Below are positions 52,249-61,123 of a DNA stretch of 64,000 nt, piece after piece. This DNA comes from an uncultured Bacilli bacterium (GTDB lineage: Bacteria; Bacillota_I; Bacilli_A; RF39; UBA660). The stretch spans positions 62,001 to 126,000 of the forward strand of contig CAKOOH010000001.1 in the NCBI GenBank assembly GCA_934098485.1. The letters are read 5' to 3'. Every line of letters starts with the position of its first letter. Position 1 is the stretch's first letter. The notes beneath the pieces were generated by a model. The model saw only the letters and a list, made by a program, of their open reading frames with translations, made no database searches and was not told the DNA's origin. Made by a program: the position numbers and the translations under genes.

Positions 52249-54556
52249 CAATATCATCTCCTAACTTTAATTCTTTTTCGGTAGTTAAATATTCTAAATC
52301 TTTATCGGTCACATAACAAACGGATTTATAAGGACAAAACTCACAACTTAGGTTAGTGTTACCAAGCATTTTAGGGGCAATTTTAAATTCAGCATTTTTA
52401 ATATCTTTAATACAATCTTTAATTTTACTTTCGGTTAAGTTATATAAATAATTAAAATCATTCGCCGTTAAAATTTTGGCATATTTAGAAAAACCATTTT
52501 GGGTCATTTTCATACCTTTAATAAAATCACTATTTTCATAAGTGGGATCAAAATCTTTTAGTAATTCTTCATTTCCTAAAGTGTATCCATCTAATTTTAG
52601 GTAGTTTTCATAAATTTCAGTTTCATTTTTTTCAAAGTCACTGGTAATCATAGGTTTTAAAATGTGCTGTAAATATATTCCAACAACTAAAGAATCAGGA
52701 TATAGTTTTTTTATTAGATATAAATAGCATGGCAATTGTAAGTTTAAACCATATTTTGCTAATCTTAAATCGATTTCCGGGTTTCCCGTTTTGTAATCAA
52801 TTAAAACTACTTTATCTTCGTACATCATAATTTTATCAATAATACCGATAAACTTCGTATCATCAATCATTATATTAATATTTTTTTCACATTCAATATT
52901 TTGATATTTATTTTGACTAGATAGACTTTTAATATATTTGATGGCGCCCTTTAATTCTTTCATTATTTTATTAGTGAAAACTTTGTTTTCAGGGGTTAAT
53001 TCAAATTCGTTATTTTTAATAAACGTTTCATAAGAACTTTCAAAACTTTTATTTTCGTCATATATTTCTGATAATATATAATGGCATAAAGAACCTAACC
53101 AAGCATCAAAAGTACTTTCAAATTTGTTTAATTTTAAAATATTATCTAAATAATATCTAAAAGGGCACTCATAATAAGTATTCATTTTAGAATAAGATAA
53201 GTTAAAATTATAATTTTGTAAATTTACTTTTTGATATTTATTATTATAAGATTGATATCCTTGATTAGGATATGTTTTTAGTAATACTTCTAAACTAGGA
53301 CTTTTAAGGTTAAATTTAATATAATCGTCTAAAATTAAGCCTAAATTATATAAATTACTTTCATGAGAGTGACCACTAGGGCTATAATCAACATTTTTAA
53401 TTTCTAGATTTAATTCTTTAATAAGAGGTGATGGCTCAAGAGAACCGCCTAAATTTTGAAGAGCCGCACTAATAAAAAGATTAGGTGTATTATTTAAAAT
53501 GCTTTCCCAAATAATAATTTCATTGTTATTTTTTTCAATAGTATTTTCTAAGTATGAAGGCTTTTCTTTATCATTAATAAAGTCTTCATCTTTATAGACT
53601 TTAGGTATATATTCACGGTTAAAATCTAATAAGTAAATATACTCATCATTGTTAAAATAATTATCTTTTAATTCTACGATATTAACTGCGTTTTGATATT
53701 TAGGATTTTTAAGTTTAGCCGTTTTAAATTCTTCCGTTAAAAGATTTTTTATTTCATTTTTATTTTCAATAAAATAATATTCATTTAATATATTAATAAT
53801 AGCATTTTTTATTTCAGGAGTTTTAACAAGTGATAAGGCTTTATCTAAGTCGTGCATGTTATTTAAAAAATTTTGGCCATCAATTGTGTCAAAAATGGTT
53901 TTTTCATTATTAAAATTTACTTTTAAATGATAAAATTTACTAATTTTTTTAATTGTACTTTCATTTTCTTTGTTAACATTAGCAAAAAATACTTTGGAAG
54001 GGTTTAAATTTTTATTTAAGATATCATTAAAAATATAATCTATTTCGTTTTCTATAGTTTTAAAATTTAGAATAATTTCTTTTTTATTTAAAGTATTTTC
54101 ATGGGAAACGATAGTAACTTTGGCACTTTTTTCTAATATGCCGATTAATTTTTTTTGATACTTGGTAATTATAGTAAAGCCCCAAAATAAAATTTCTTTA
54201 TCTTTTATTGTTTCATAAAATAATGGATCTTTAATTAGTAACTCATGATTTAAAAGATCATCTTTGATATTTTCTAAATATTTTAATTTTTCATTCTCAT
54301 AACCTAAATCAAGTAAGTTATATAAGCTCCTTATGATTTCTTTAGCGTTACTTAGACTTAGATGATAATTTTGATATAAATAATAAATTCCTTTTTTATC
54401 ATAATCATAAAACATTCTTTTTTTTAGTTCTTCCATTGTTAAAATTTTTATGTTGTACATTTTATCTAAAGAATTTAAATATTTGATGATTTTTTTCTTT
54501 ATATTACTGGGAATTATTAATATTAAATTGTCGTGTAAATATTGCAATAAATTCAT
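52241..54556 (-). CDS. addB: Helicase/nuclease subunit B (AddB/RexB), reduced
   Basis: 771 aa compared with about 1150 in Bacillus. The N-terminal half is a reduced helicase-like region without a Walker A motif, as in RexB. The C-terminal nuclease has YECPFRYYLDNILKL with the first Fe-S Cys, GIIDKIMMYEDKVVLIDYKTGNPEI with the D...D-x-K residues, and CEFCPYKSVC, the last three cluster cysteines. All four iron-sulfur ligands seem present, so the nuclease should be active. Ribosome-binding site AAGGTGG. First gene of the addBA operon. Confidence 0.88.
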   Translation of the reverse strand: MNLLQYLHDNLILIIPSNIKKKIIKYLNSLDKMYNIKILTMEELKKRMFYDYDKKGIYYLYQNYHLSLSNAKEIIRSLYNLLDLGYENEKLKYLENIKDDLLNHELLIKDPLFYETIKDKEILFWGFTIITKYQKKLIGILEKSAKVTIVSHENTLNKKEIILNFKTIENEIDYIFNDILNKNLNPSKVFFANVNKENESTIKKISKFYHLKVNFNNEKTIFDTIDGQNFLNNMHDLDKALSLVKTPEIKNAIINILNEYYFIENKNEIKNLLTEEFKTAKLKNPKYQNAVNIVELKDNYFNNDEYIYLLDFNREYIPKVYKDEDFINDKEKPSYLENTIEKNNNEIIIWESILNNTPNLFISAALQNLGGSLEPSPLIKELNLEIKNVDYSPSGHSHESNLYNLGLILDDYIKFNLKSPSLEVLLKTYPNQGYQSYNNKYQKVNLQNYNFNLSYSKMNTYYECPFRYYLDNILKLNKFESTFDAWLGSLCHYILSEIYDENKSFESSYETFIKNNEFELTPENKVFTNKIMKELKGAIKYIKSLSSQNKYQNIECEKNINIMIDDTKFIGIIDKIMMYEDKVVLIDYKTGNPEIDLRLAKYGLNLQLPCYLYLIKKLYPDSLVVGIYLQHILKPMITSDFEKNETEIYENYLKLDGYTLGNEELLKDFDPTYENSDFIKGMKMTQNGFSKYAKILTANDFNYLYNLTESKIKDCIKDIKNAEFKIAPKMLGNTNLSCEFCPYKSVCYVTDKDLEYLTTEKELKLGDDIDA

Positions 54557-54656
54557 AATACCACCTTTTAAATTATATCATATGTTATCTTTATTTTATT
54601 AAAAACACAAAAAAAGCATATACTTTTTGGCATATACTTTTAAAGTTATTTTTATT

Positions 54657-54917
54657 TTAAATATTTTTTTCTTTTCCTTTTAAAAATATTTTTTTTACAC
54701 GAGATATCATACTGGCATCAAAGTTAAGCGCGACTGTCGTGACAGGTAAATTATATCTTTCGGCAACGTCTATAATAGCTCTAGCAGTTTCGTCATTTTC
54801 GGCATTTATAATATAATCATGCCATTCTTTTTTATTAGAAAAACCACTTTTGATAGCGTCTTCGGTATCTTTTTTTTGTAATAATTTAATCTCTAATTTG
54901 TAATCTTCTATATTCAT
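54657..54917 (-). CDS. Small soluble protein of unknown function
   Basis: 86 aa: Lys/Glu/Asp-rich helices (MNIEDYKLEIKLLQKKDTED), a KKEWHDYI motif, ETARAIIDVAERYNLPVTTV and a basic tail. No signal or membrane segment. It is 8 bp downstream of the M15 peptidase gene with its own AGGAGG, so it belongs to the same operon (55941-56750, 54926-55933, 54657-54917). An imperfect terminator-like hairpin with the doubled GCATATACTTTT lies at about 54614-54643. Confidence 0.6.
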   Translation of the reverse strand: MNIEDYKLEIKLLQKKDTEDAIKSGFSNKKEWHDYIINAENDETARAIIDVAERYNLPVTTVALNFDASMISRVKKIFLKGKEKNI

Positions 54918-54925
54918 AAAACCTC

Positions 54926-55933
54926 CTAATCAGGGTAAACTGATGTTAAACCAAAGTAGTTTTCCATCGTTATCCACGAACCACTATTATATAATTTTTT
55001 GGCTAAATCTTTACCGACATAACGAATATGCCATGGTTCAAATATGTAACCAGTTTCACTTGTTGAACCTTCGGGGTATCTTAATATGTAGCCATATAAA
55101 TAACAGTTATTGGCAATCCAGATGCCTTCTTTTGTATCTTTAAAATCCGTTGTTATGGTGTTTAAATCAAAGGCTAAACCAGTTTGATGTTCGGAGTTTC
55201 CTGGTCTTGCGGAAGAAGTATCAGCGGCTGCTTTGCCTTTGCGTTTAACATAACTATTATATAAATCACTTTGATAACTATAAGAGCGATATCCACTTTG
55301 AGCCCATAAATTTAAACCGATAGCCTTAGAATCACTAAGCATTTCATTCCAAGCATTATAGGCATCTTTATCTAGTGGGTCACGCGCAAAGCCACTTGAT
55401 GGCACGCTTTTATAGGGATTTAGGGGCACAAAATTTTCATCTAATTTATAAGTTTTGTTGACAATTAGGTAATTATCAACATAGTAAGCGCCATTTTTGT
55501 AAGTAATTGTATAACCTTTACTGCTGGTACCAACATAACCTTCTTTAGTGCTAGATTTAGTTGTGGTGGTAGTTTTCTTTGTTGTTAACTTAGCTGTAGT
55601 AGTGGTAGTGGTTGTCTTAGCATTGGTTGTTACACTTGTATTAATTACTTCAGAAGAAACAGTAGTTGCTTCATTAGTATTTTTCTCATTGGATGTTAGT
55701 GTAGTTTTAGTAGACGTAGATAAATTATTTTTATCATCGCATTTTTTTAATAGTAAGAAGTTAAACGTATTTACGATTAAAATACATATAATTGTTAAAA
55801 GAATATTTAATAGTATTTTTTTCTTTTTTATTTTCTTTAAAATAAGAATACTAATATATAAAAAGCCTAAAACCAAAGAACCATATAAAATTATATTATG
55901 AGTTAAATTAAAAACATTATCTTCTAAACACAT
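54926..55933 (-). CDS. Membrane-anchored M15 D-Ala-D-Ala carboxypeptidase
   Basis: 335 aa. Two N-terminal membrane helices (about 12-32 and 41-62), a Thr/Lys-rich linker (about 75-130), a small domain with GYTITYKNGAYYVDNYLIV, then the VanY-type peptidase: QSGYRSYSYQSDLY, SEHQTGLAFDL with zinc ligands, and EPWHIRYVG. It should trim peptidoglycan stem peptides outside the membrane. The linker resembles that of 7886-8524. A second M15 enzyme sits in mobile element 2 (30174). Start has AGGTGTGAT upstream. Confidence 0.9.
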   Translation of the reverse strand: MCLEDNVFNLTHNIILYGSLVLGFLYISILILKKIKKKKILLNILLTIICILIVNTFNFLLLKKCDDKNNLSTSTKTTLTSNEKNTNEATTVSSEVINTSVTTNAKTTTTTTTAKLTTKKTTTTTKSSTKEGYVGTSSKGYTITYKNGAYYVDNYLIVNKTYKLDENFVPLNPYKSVPSSGFARDPLDKDAYNAWNEMLSDSKAIGLNLWAQSGYRSYSYQSDLYNSYVKRKGKAAADTSSARPGNSEHQTGLAFDLNTITTDFKDTKEGIWIANNCYLYGYILRYPEGSTSETGYIFEPWHIRYVGKDLAKKLYNSGSWITMENYFGLTSVYPD

Positions 55934-55940
55934 ATCACAC

Positions 55941-56750
55941 CTACTTTATATTAAATTTAATGCTGTTTGTTTCTAAAAATTCCATAATTGTTTGGGAATT
56001 TATAGCATAACCTAAAGTTAATTTTAGATCTTTAGAAGCATTTAAAGTTTTAGAGCCTACTAACATACCTAAAATATAACCATTTTTATCAGCTACAATG
56101 CCGCCACTTTGTCCGGGAAGAGCAGGATTAGATGTTTCAAACATGGAAATAACTTCATTATCGCTGGCAATATTACGAGTAATAATTCCTTCAGTGGGAA
56201 AAATGGGGAAGTTCATTATTTTATTTGTCGTTTTTATTACGCATTCATTCTCATCATAGGAAAAAGCATCATATTCAGGAAAAGCAAATCCGATATTACA
56301 AATACTAGTACCTATTTGAGGGATTTCTTTAGAAAATACCGGAAAATTCTTAACATGAACTTTATTAACTTTTTCAGATTTTATAATAGCTAAATCTAAT
56401 TCAGGATGTTTTATAATATCAATTTTTCCTTCTATATTAGCTGTATCAACAATAATATTGTGCATTGCAACGACAGTATCATTAGTAATACCATATTTCT
56501 TTTCGATTTTTTTAATTTGTCTAGGACTTTTTTCTTTTAATTCTTTTAAAATAGGATTGTATACTTCACCAATTTCTTCAGAAAGTAAAATTAAATCAGC
56601 ATTACTTGCGGTAGTTAAAATATCACCATCTTCATTTAGAACAATCATGGTAGAAATATAATTATTTAAATGATCACTATTATAAAATAAACGAGCGGTT
56701 ATAATTGGTCTTAAAAAATTAACAGCGTTTTTAATTGCTACTTTAAACAT
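55941..56750 (-). CDS. Trypsin-like serine protease fold, catalytic His replaced
   Basis: 269 aa, no clear signal peptide (a short hydrophobic stretch at most). Chymotrypsin-like features: GDILTTASNADLI at 42-54, HPELDLAII with Asp119, and PGQSGGIVADKNGYILGML with Ser215. In the family, the first motif should end in TxAHV; here His is replaced (TASN), so hydrolysis is doubtful unless another His serves. It may be a regulatory pseudo-protease. First gene of a three-gene operon with the M15 peptidase. Confidence 0.7.
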   Translation of the reverse strand: MFKVAIKNAVNFLRPIITARLFYNSDHLNNYISTMIVLNEDGDILTTASNADLILLSEEIGEVYNPILKELKEKSPRQIKKIEKKYGITNDTVVAMHNIIVDTANIEGKIDIIKHPELDLAIIKSEKVNKVHVKNFPVFSKEIPQIGTSICNIGFAFPEYDAFSYDENECVIKTTNKIMNFPIFPTEGIITRNIASDNEVISMFETSNPALPGQSGGIVADKNGYILGMLVGSKTLNASKDLKLTLGYAINSQTIMEFLETNSIKFNIK

Positions 56751-56843
56751 ATTATCACCTTTTTAATTATAGCACGGATAATATATAACTTAAAGTTTTT
56801 GTAGATTAATAATTTTAAATAAAGATTGGAAAATAAAAAGAAA

Positions 56844-57029
56844 CTACTTGGTTTCTTTGATAATCTTATATAGGCCTAATAACTCGATAGCAAGAGATAA
56901 TATTAATAAAGCAAAACAGTAAGTATCACTTATTTCAACATAACGATTTACTAATAATGATATTATTAAAAATATGGCGCCCATAAATAAAATTAATAAA
57001 CCTGTATTTTTCTTTTTTTCCTTTTTCAT
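56844..57029 (-). CDS. Small two-helix membrane protein
   Basis: 61 aa from ATG 57029 (AGGGTGG upstream; GTG 57038 is the alternative). Basic N-terminus KKEKKKN, then two membrane helices (about 10-28 and 36-56) and a KETK end. No family recognised. Confidence 0.6.
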   Translation of the reverse strand: MKKEKKKNTGLLILFMGAIFLIISLLVNRYVEISDTYCFALLILSLAIELLGLYKIIKETK

Positions 57030-57136
57030 AGCTTCCACCCTTTGTTAAAAATATTATAGCATTTTATAAAAACACTTTTAAGAAGAAAAGATTGATTTTA
57101 CACTTATTTTATATTATAAATAGATTTGGTGATTTG

Positions 57137-57613
57137 ATGCAAAAAATAATAATTAATGAAGAAAATCTTAAAGAGGAAGAAATAAACACTAAAATTGGTA
57201 AAATATATATAATTTTAGTTAATGAAAAAGATGAAGTTTTTTTAGAAAAAAGACATAATACATATCACTTTATAGATGGATATATTAATAAAGAAGGTAA
57301 TATAGATGATTTAGTTATGATGATAATAAAAGATAAAACAAATATTGAAAAAATAAAAACAATAAAACCATTTTTACTTAAAGAAGAATATATTAGTGAT
57401 TATCCAACAATTAATGATAAAACTTTGTATTATTCATATTATTATTTTGCTAGTTATGAGGGTAAGGAAAATCATGTTGTTTGGAAAGAATCTTCAGAAT
57501 ATGAATATATTTCTTTTAAAAATCTTAAAAATACTTTAGAAAGTAACCGTTATGATAATCCGAGAAATCAAATGACAGTAAAGGAAATGATAGATGTAAT
57601 AGAGTATATATAA
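57137..57613 (+). CDS. Probable degenerate NUDIX-like protein
   Basis: 158 aa from ATG 57137. The region IYIILVNEKDEVFLEKRHNTYHFIDGYINKEG recalls the N-terminal strands of NUDIX hydrolases, and YYSYYYFASYEG with EYEYISFKNLKNTL recalls the later ones. The catalytic box GxxxxxExxxxxxxREuxEExGU is not preserved (KEGNIDDLVMMIIKDKTNIE). It may bind nucleotides without hydrolysis. Weak call. Confidence 0.45.
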   Translation: MQKIIINEENLKEEEINTKIGKIYIILVNEKDEVFLEKRHNTYHFIDGYINKEGNIDDLVMMIIKDKTNIEKIKTIKPFLLKEEYISDYPTINDKTLYYSYYYFASYEGKENHVVWKESSEYEYISFKNLKNTLESNRYDNPRNQMTVKEMIDVIEYI

Positions 57614-57663
57614 ATATTCCTTTTATTATTTTCTTTTTTTTATTATAATGATAAAGATGAAGA

Positions 57664-59109
57664 ATGAAAAAATTTTTAAAAAGCAATTATAAATATATAT
57701 TTAGTTTTATTTTACTTTTTGTAATTAGTTACTTTTTTCCTTATACTGCCGATGATTTTTATTGGGGATCTAAAAGTTTAAACATAAAAGAATTTATTAA
57801 TATAAGTAAGGATATTTATTTAAACGGAAGATATTTGGGTGATTTTTTTGCAATTATAATGGTAAAATCAAGAATTTTTAGAAGCTTAATTGTAAGTTTA
57901 GTAATAAATTTAATAATTTATTTAATAAGTAAAAAAGAAAATGTTAAATTTTGGTTAGTAGGATTATTGTTTTTAGCGATATTTCCTCTTGTTTTGGCAC
58001 AGTCAGTTGTTTGGACTAGTGGCTTTGCTAATTATGGATTATCGGCACTTTTAGTAATTTATTTGTATTATGAAAAGGATAATTTAATTAATTCTACGAG
58101 TAGAAAATATCATGTGATTCACGGTTTACTAGTATTTTTGGGACAGTTCTTTTTGGAGAATATTTCAATATTTGTTGTATGCTACTTTATATATTTAAAT
58201 ATTATTAGTTATAAGAAAAATAAAAAAATAAATGTGACATTGATTGTCTATTTGATAATATCTTTTATAGGTTTAATACTGATGTTTAGTCATCCATCAT
58301 ATGTATCATCACTAGCAGTGGGTGGTAATGGTTATAAAAAAATTAATTATAGATTTACTGATGTTACGAGTAGAATATTTGACAACTATTCGAGAATTTG
58401 TAAGTATATATTTGTTTTTTCATTTGTTTGTACTTTTATTTTAACATTAATTCTTTTTATTAAAGATAAGAAAAAGAACTTTAACAATAAAAAGATTAAT
58501 TTGGTATTTCATATCTATAACTTTGCCTTTTGTTTATATTCCTTAATTTTTTGTTTATTATTTTTAGCACAGGAATTTAGTTTGGTAAATTCAATTCTTA
58601 GTACTTTATTTATTATAAATATAATTTATTTTATGATTCGTCTTTATAAAAAAGAAAAAGATTTATGGGAAATTTTAATGATGATTATTATGATAATTTT
58701 ACCACTTTCGATTGTACAGCCAATAGGAGCAAGAAACTTTTTTATAATAAATCTTTTAGAAATAATTTTTATAATTAAACTTAATAATAAAGAAAAAGTA
58801 TTTACTATGGATAAAGAGTTCCTTTGTAAATATTTGAAATTTATTTTGGGATTATTAATATGTTATCTATCATTTATTTATGTATATTTAGGCATTTTGG
58901 ATTTTAAAAGAAATAATTATATAAAAGAAGAAGTGAATAAAGGAAGCACAAATATCAAAGTATTTAAGTATCCTTTTGCTAATTATGTATGGCGAAGTGA
59001 GTTAGATGGTGAATACTTTGGTGGCTATTATAATAAGTTCTATGGATATAGTAATGAAGTAAAATATGATAATATTTCATTAAATGAATGGCGCAAATTA
59101 ACTAAATAA
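57664..59109 (+). CDS. Polytopic membrane protein, DUF6056-like
   Basis: 481 aa with about eleven membrane helices. Early motif ADDFYWGSKSL and LNGRYLGDFFAI, typical of DUF6056-like proteins related to GT-C fold membrane glycosyltransferases. The acidic DD pair at the outer end of helix 1 is the usual catalytic spot in that fold. Substrate unknown; a role in decorating wall polymers is conceivable. A TATAAT box lies 15 bp before ATG. Confidence 0.7.
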   Translation: MKKFLKSNYKYIFSFILLFVISYFFPYTADDFYWGSKSLNIKEFINISKDIYLNGRYLGDFFAIIMVKSRIFRSLIVSLVINLIIYLISKKENVKFWLVGLLFLAIFPLVLAQSVVWTSGFANYGLSALLVIYLYYEKDNLINSTSRKYHVIHGLLVFLGQFFLENISIFVVCYFIYLNIISYKKNKKINVTLIVYLIISFIGLILMFSHPSYVSSLAVGGNGYKKINYRFTDVTSRIFDNYSRICKYIFVFSFVCTFILTLILFIKDKKKNFNNKKINLVFHIYNFAFCLYSLIFCLLFLAQEFSLVNSILSTLFIINIIYFMIRLYKKEKDLWEILMMIIMIILPLSIVQPIGARNFFIINLLEIIFIIKLNNKEKVFTMDKEFLCKYLKFILGLLICYLSFIYVYLGILDFKRNNYIKEEVNKGSTNIKVFKYPFANYVWRSELDGEYFGGYYNKFYGYSNEVKYDNISLNEWRKLTK

Positions 59110-59117
59110 TTATTTTT

Positions 59118-59146
59118 AGCACTTGATATTGACAAGTGCTATTTTT
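59118..59146 (+). terminator. Intrinsic terminator
   Basis: AGCACTTG (59118-59125) pairs perfectly with CAAGTGCT (59133-59140), followed by ATTTTT. It separates the membrane protein gene from htpG. Confidence 0.88.
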
Positions 59147-59180
59147 AGTGTTAAAACTATAATTAGAAAAGAGGAATATT

Positions 59181-61064
59181 ATGAAGAAAAGAGAGTTTAA
59201 ATCATCATCAAAAAAAGTTTTGGATATGATGATTAATTCAATATATACAAATAAAGATATATTTTTAAGAGAACTTATTTCTAATGCGAGTGATGCTTTA
59301 GATAAATTATCTTATTTAGCCCTTACAGATAAAAGTATTAATATATTACCTAGCAGTTTAGAAATTAATATTAAAGCAAATAAGGAAGACAGAACACTTA
59401 CAATAAGTGATAATGGACTTGGCATGAATGAAGAAGATTTAGAAAACAATTTAGGAACAATCGCAGAATCTGGTTCATTAAAATTTAAAGAAGATAATAA
59501 AGATAGCAAAGATGCCGAGATAATTGGTCAATTTGGAGTTGGTTTTTATTCAGCATTTATGGTGGCTAAAAAGGTGGAAGTTTTTTCTAGAAAATACAAT
59601 GAAAGTGAAGGGTTTTTATGGTCTAGTGAAGGCGCCGATGGTTACACAATAAGTAAGTGTGCTAAAGAAAATATAGGAACAACTATAAAATTATATTTAA
59701 AAGATGATACAGATGAAGAAAATTATACAAATTATTTAGAAGAGTATACGATTAGAAGTATTATTAAAAAATATAGTGATTATATAAAATACCCAATAAA
59801 GATGGAAGTAACTAATAAAGTTTTAAAAGAAGGATCAAAAGATGAATATGAAACTGTTATAGAAAATCAAACGATTAATTCAATGATTCCTTTATGGAAA
59901 AAAGAAAAAAAAGATATTACTAATGAAGAATATGAAAATTTTTATTCATCAAGATTTAATGATTATGAAAAACCTCTTAAAGTATTACATAATACTGTAG
60001 AAGGGAATGTTTCTTATAAGTCATTATTGTTTATACCTTCTCATGCACCATTTGATTACTATTATAAAGATTTTAAAAAAGGATTAGAACTTTATACAAA
60101 TGGGGTAATGATTATGGAAAAGTGTGAAGAATTACTTCCTGATTATTATAGTTTTGTTAAAGGCGTAGTAGATTCTCAAGATTTAAGTTTAAATATTTCA
60201 AGAGAAACTTTACAAAATGATAGACATGTTTTAGCTATTGCAAAAACTTTGGAAACGAGAATTCATAATGAACTTTTAGATATGTTGAAAAAAGATTTTG
60301 ATAATTATAAGAAATTTTTTGATGCTTTTGGTTCACAAATAAAATATGGTGTTTATAATATGTATGGCGTAAATAAAGATAAATTAAAAGATTTATTAAT
60401 ATTTTATTCATCAAAAAACGAAAAATTTATAACTTTAGAAGATTATGTTAATAGCATGGATGAAAAACAAGAAAATATTTACTATGCATGTGGTGAAACA
60501 ATTGATAAAATAAATCTACTTCCGCAAGTAGAACAAGTAAAGAAGAAAAATTATGATATTTTATATTTAACTGATTATTTAGATGAATTTGTTTTAGGTG
60601 TTTTAAATGAATTTAATGGTAAGAAATTTAAGAATGTTGCTGATAGTTCTTTAGAATTAGATACCGAAGAAGAAAAAGAAGCATTAAATAAAATAAATGA
60701 AGATAATAAAGAGATGCTTGATGTAATTAAGAAAGAACTTGGTGAAGATGTAGAACGCGTAAGATTTACCAATAAACTAGCAACGCATCCGGTATGTTTA
60801 ACAACCGAAGGTGAAGTAAGCGTGGAAATGCAGAAGGTTATTAATGCAATGCCGGGTGATGATAAAGTTAAAGCCAAAATGGTTTTAGAAATAAATGAAA
60901 ATCATCCAATTAGTGATAAGCTTAAAGATTTATATAAAAATGATAAAGATGAGCTTAGAAAGTACGCTAAAGTATTGTACTCTGAGGCTCGTTTAATAGA
61001 AGGTTTATCAATTGACAATCCAACAGAAATATCCAATTTAATTTGTGATTTATTATCCAAATAA
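59181..61064 (+). CDS. htpG: Chaperone protein HtpG (Hsp90)
   Basis: 627 aa, complete Hsp90. N-terminal ATPase: FLRELISNASDALDKL, DNGLGMN, GQFGVGFYSAFMVA. Middle domain with DLSLNISRETLQ (catalytic Arg), C-terminal dimerisation domain to the end. Cytosolic, ATP-dependent folding and stabilisation of client proteins. Ribosome-binding site AGAGGAA. Monocistronic between two terminators. No CIRCE or heat-shock operator noticed upstream. Confidence 0.97.
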   Translation: MKKREFKSSSKKVLDMMINSIYTNKDIFLRELISNASDALDKLSYLALTDKSINILPSSLEINIKANKEDRTLTISDNGLGMNEEDLENNLGTIAESGSLKFKEDNKDSKDAEIIGQFGVGFYSAFMVAKKVEVFSRKYNESEGFLWSSEGADGYTISKCAKENIGTTIKLYLKDDTDEENYTNYLEEYTIRSIIKKYSDYIKYPIKMEVTNKVLKEGSKDEYETVIENQTINSMIPLWKKEKKDITNEEYENFYSSRFNDYEKPLKVLHNTVEGNVSYKSLLFIPSHAPFDYYYKDFKKGLELYTNGVMIMEKCEELLPDYYSFVKGVVDSQDLSLNISRETLQNDRHVLAIAKTLETRIHNELLDMLKKDFDNYKKFFDAFGSQIKYGVYNMYGVNKDKLKDLLIFYSSKNEKFITLEDYVNSMDEKQENIYYACGETIDKINLLPQVEQVKKKNYDILYLTDYLDEFVLGVLNEFNGKKFKNVADSSLELDTEEEKEALNKINEDNKEMLDVIKKELGEDVERVRFTNKLATHPVCLTTEGEVSVEMQKVINAMPGDDKVKAKMVLEINENHPISDKLKDLYKNDKDELRKYAKVLYSEARLIEGLSIDNPTEISNLICDLLSK

Positions 61065-61078
61065 ATTGGATTTTTTTA
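61055..61078 (+). terminator. Intrinsic terminator of htpG
   Basis: ATCCAA (61055-61060) pairs with TTGGAT (61066-61071), loop ATAAA, then seven T. It includes the htpG stop codon. Confidence 0.85.
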
Positions 61079-61087
61079 GTGTTATTA

Positions 61088-61117
61088 TTGACAAATATAT
61101 GTTCGATATTATATACT
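61088..61117 (+). promoter_or_regulatory. Promoter of the GH25 gene, probably leaderless
   Basis: TTGACA (61088-61093), 18 bp, TATACT (61112-61117), then GGTTTT and ATG 61124. The expected start of transcription coincides with the A of ATG and no Shine-Dalgarno sequence is present. Confidence 0.65.
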
Positions 61118-61123
61118 GGTTTT

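Noticed and set aside
55548..55901. Plus-strand reading frame of 117 codons rich in Val
   Set aside because: It is the reverse-strand shadow of the Thr-rich linker and membrane region of the M15 peptidase gene.
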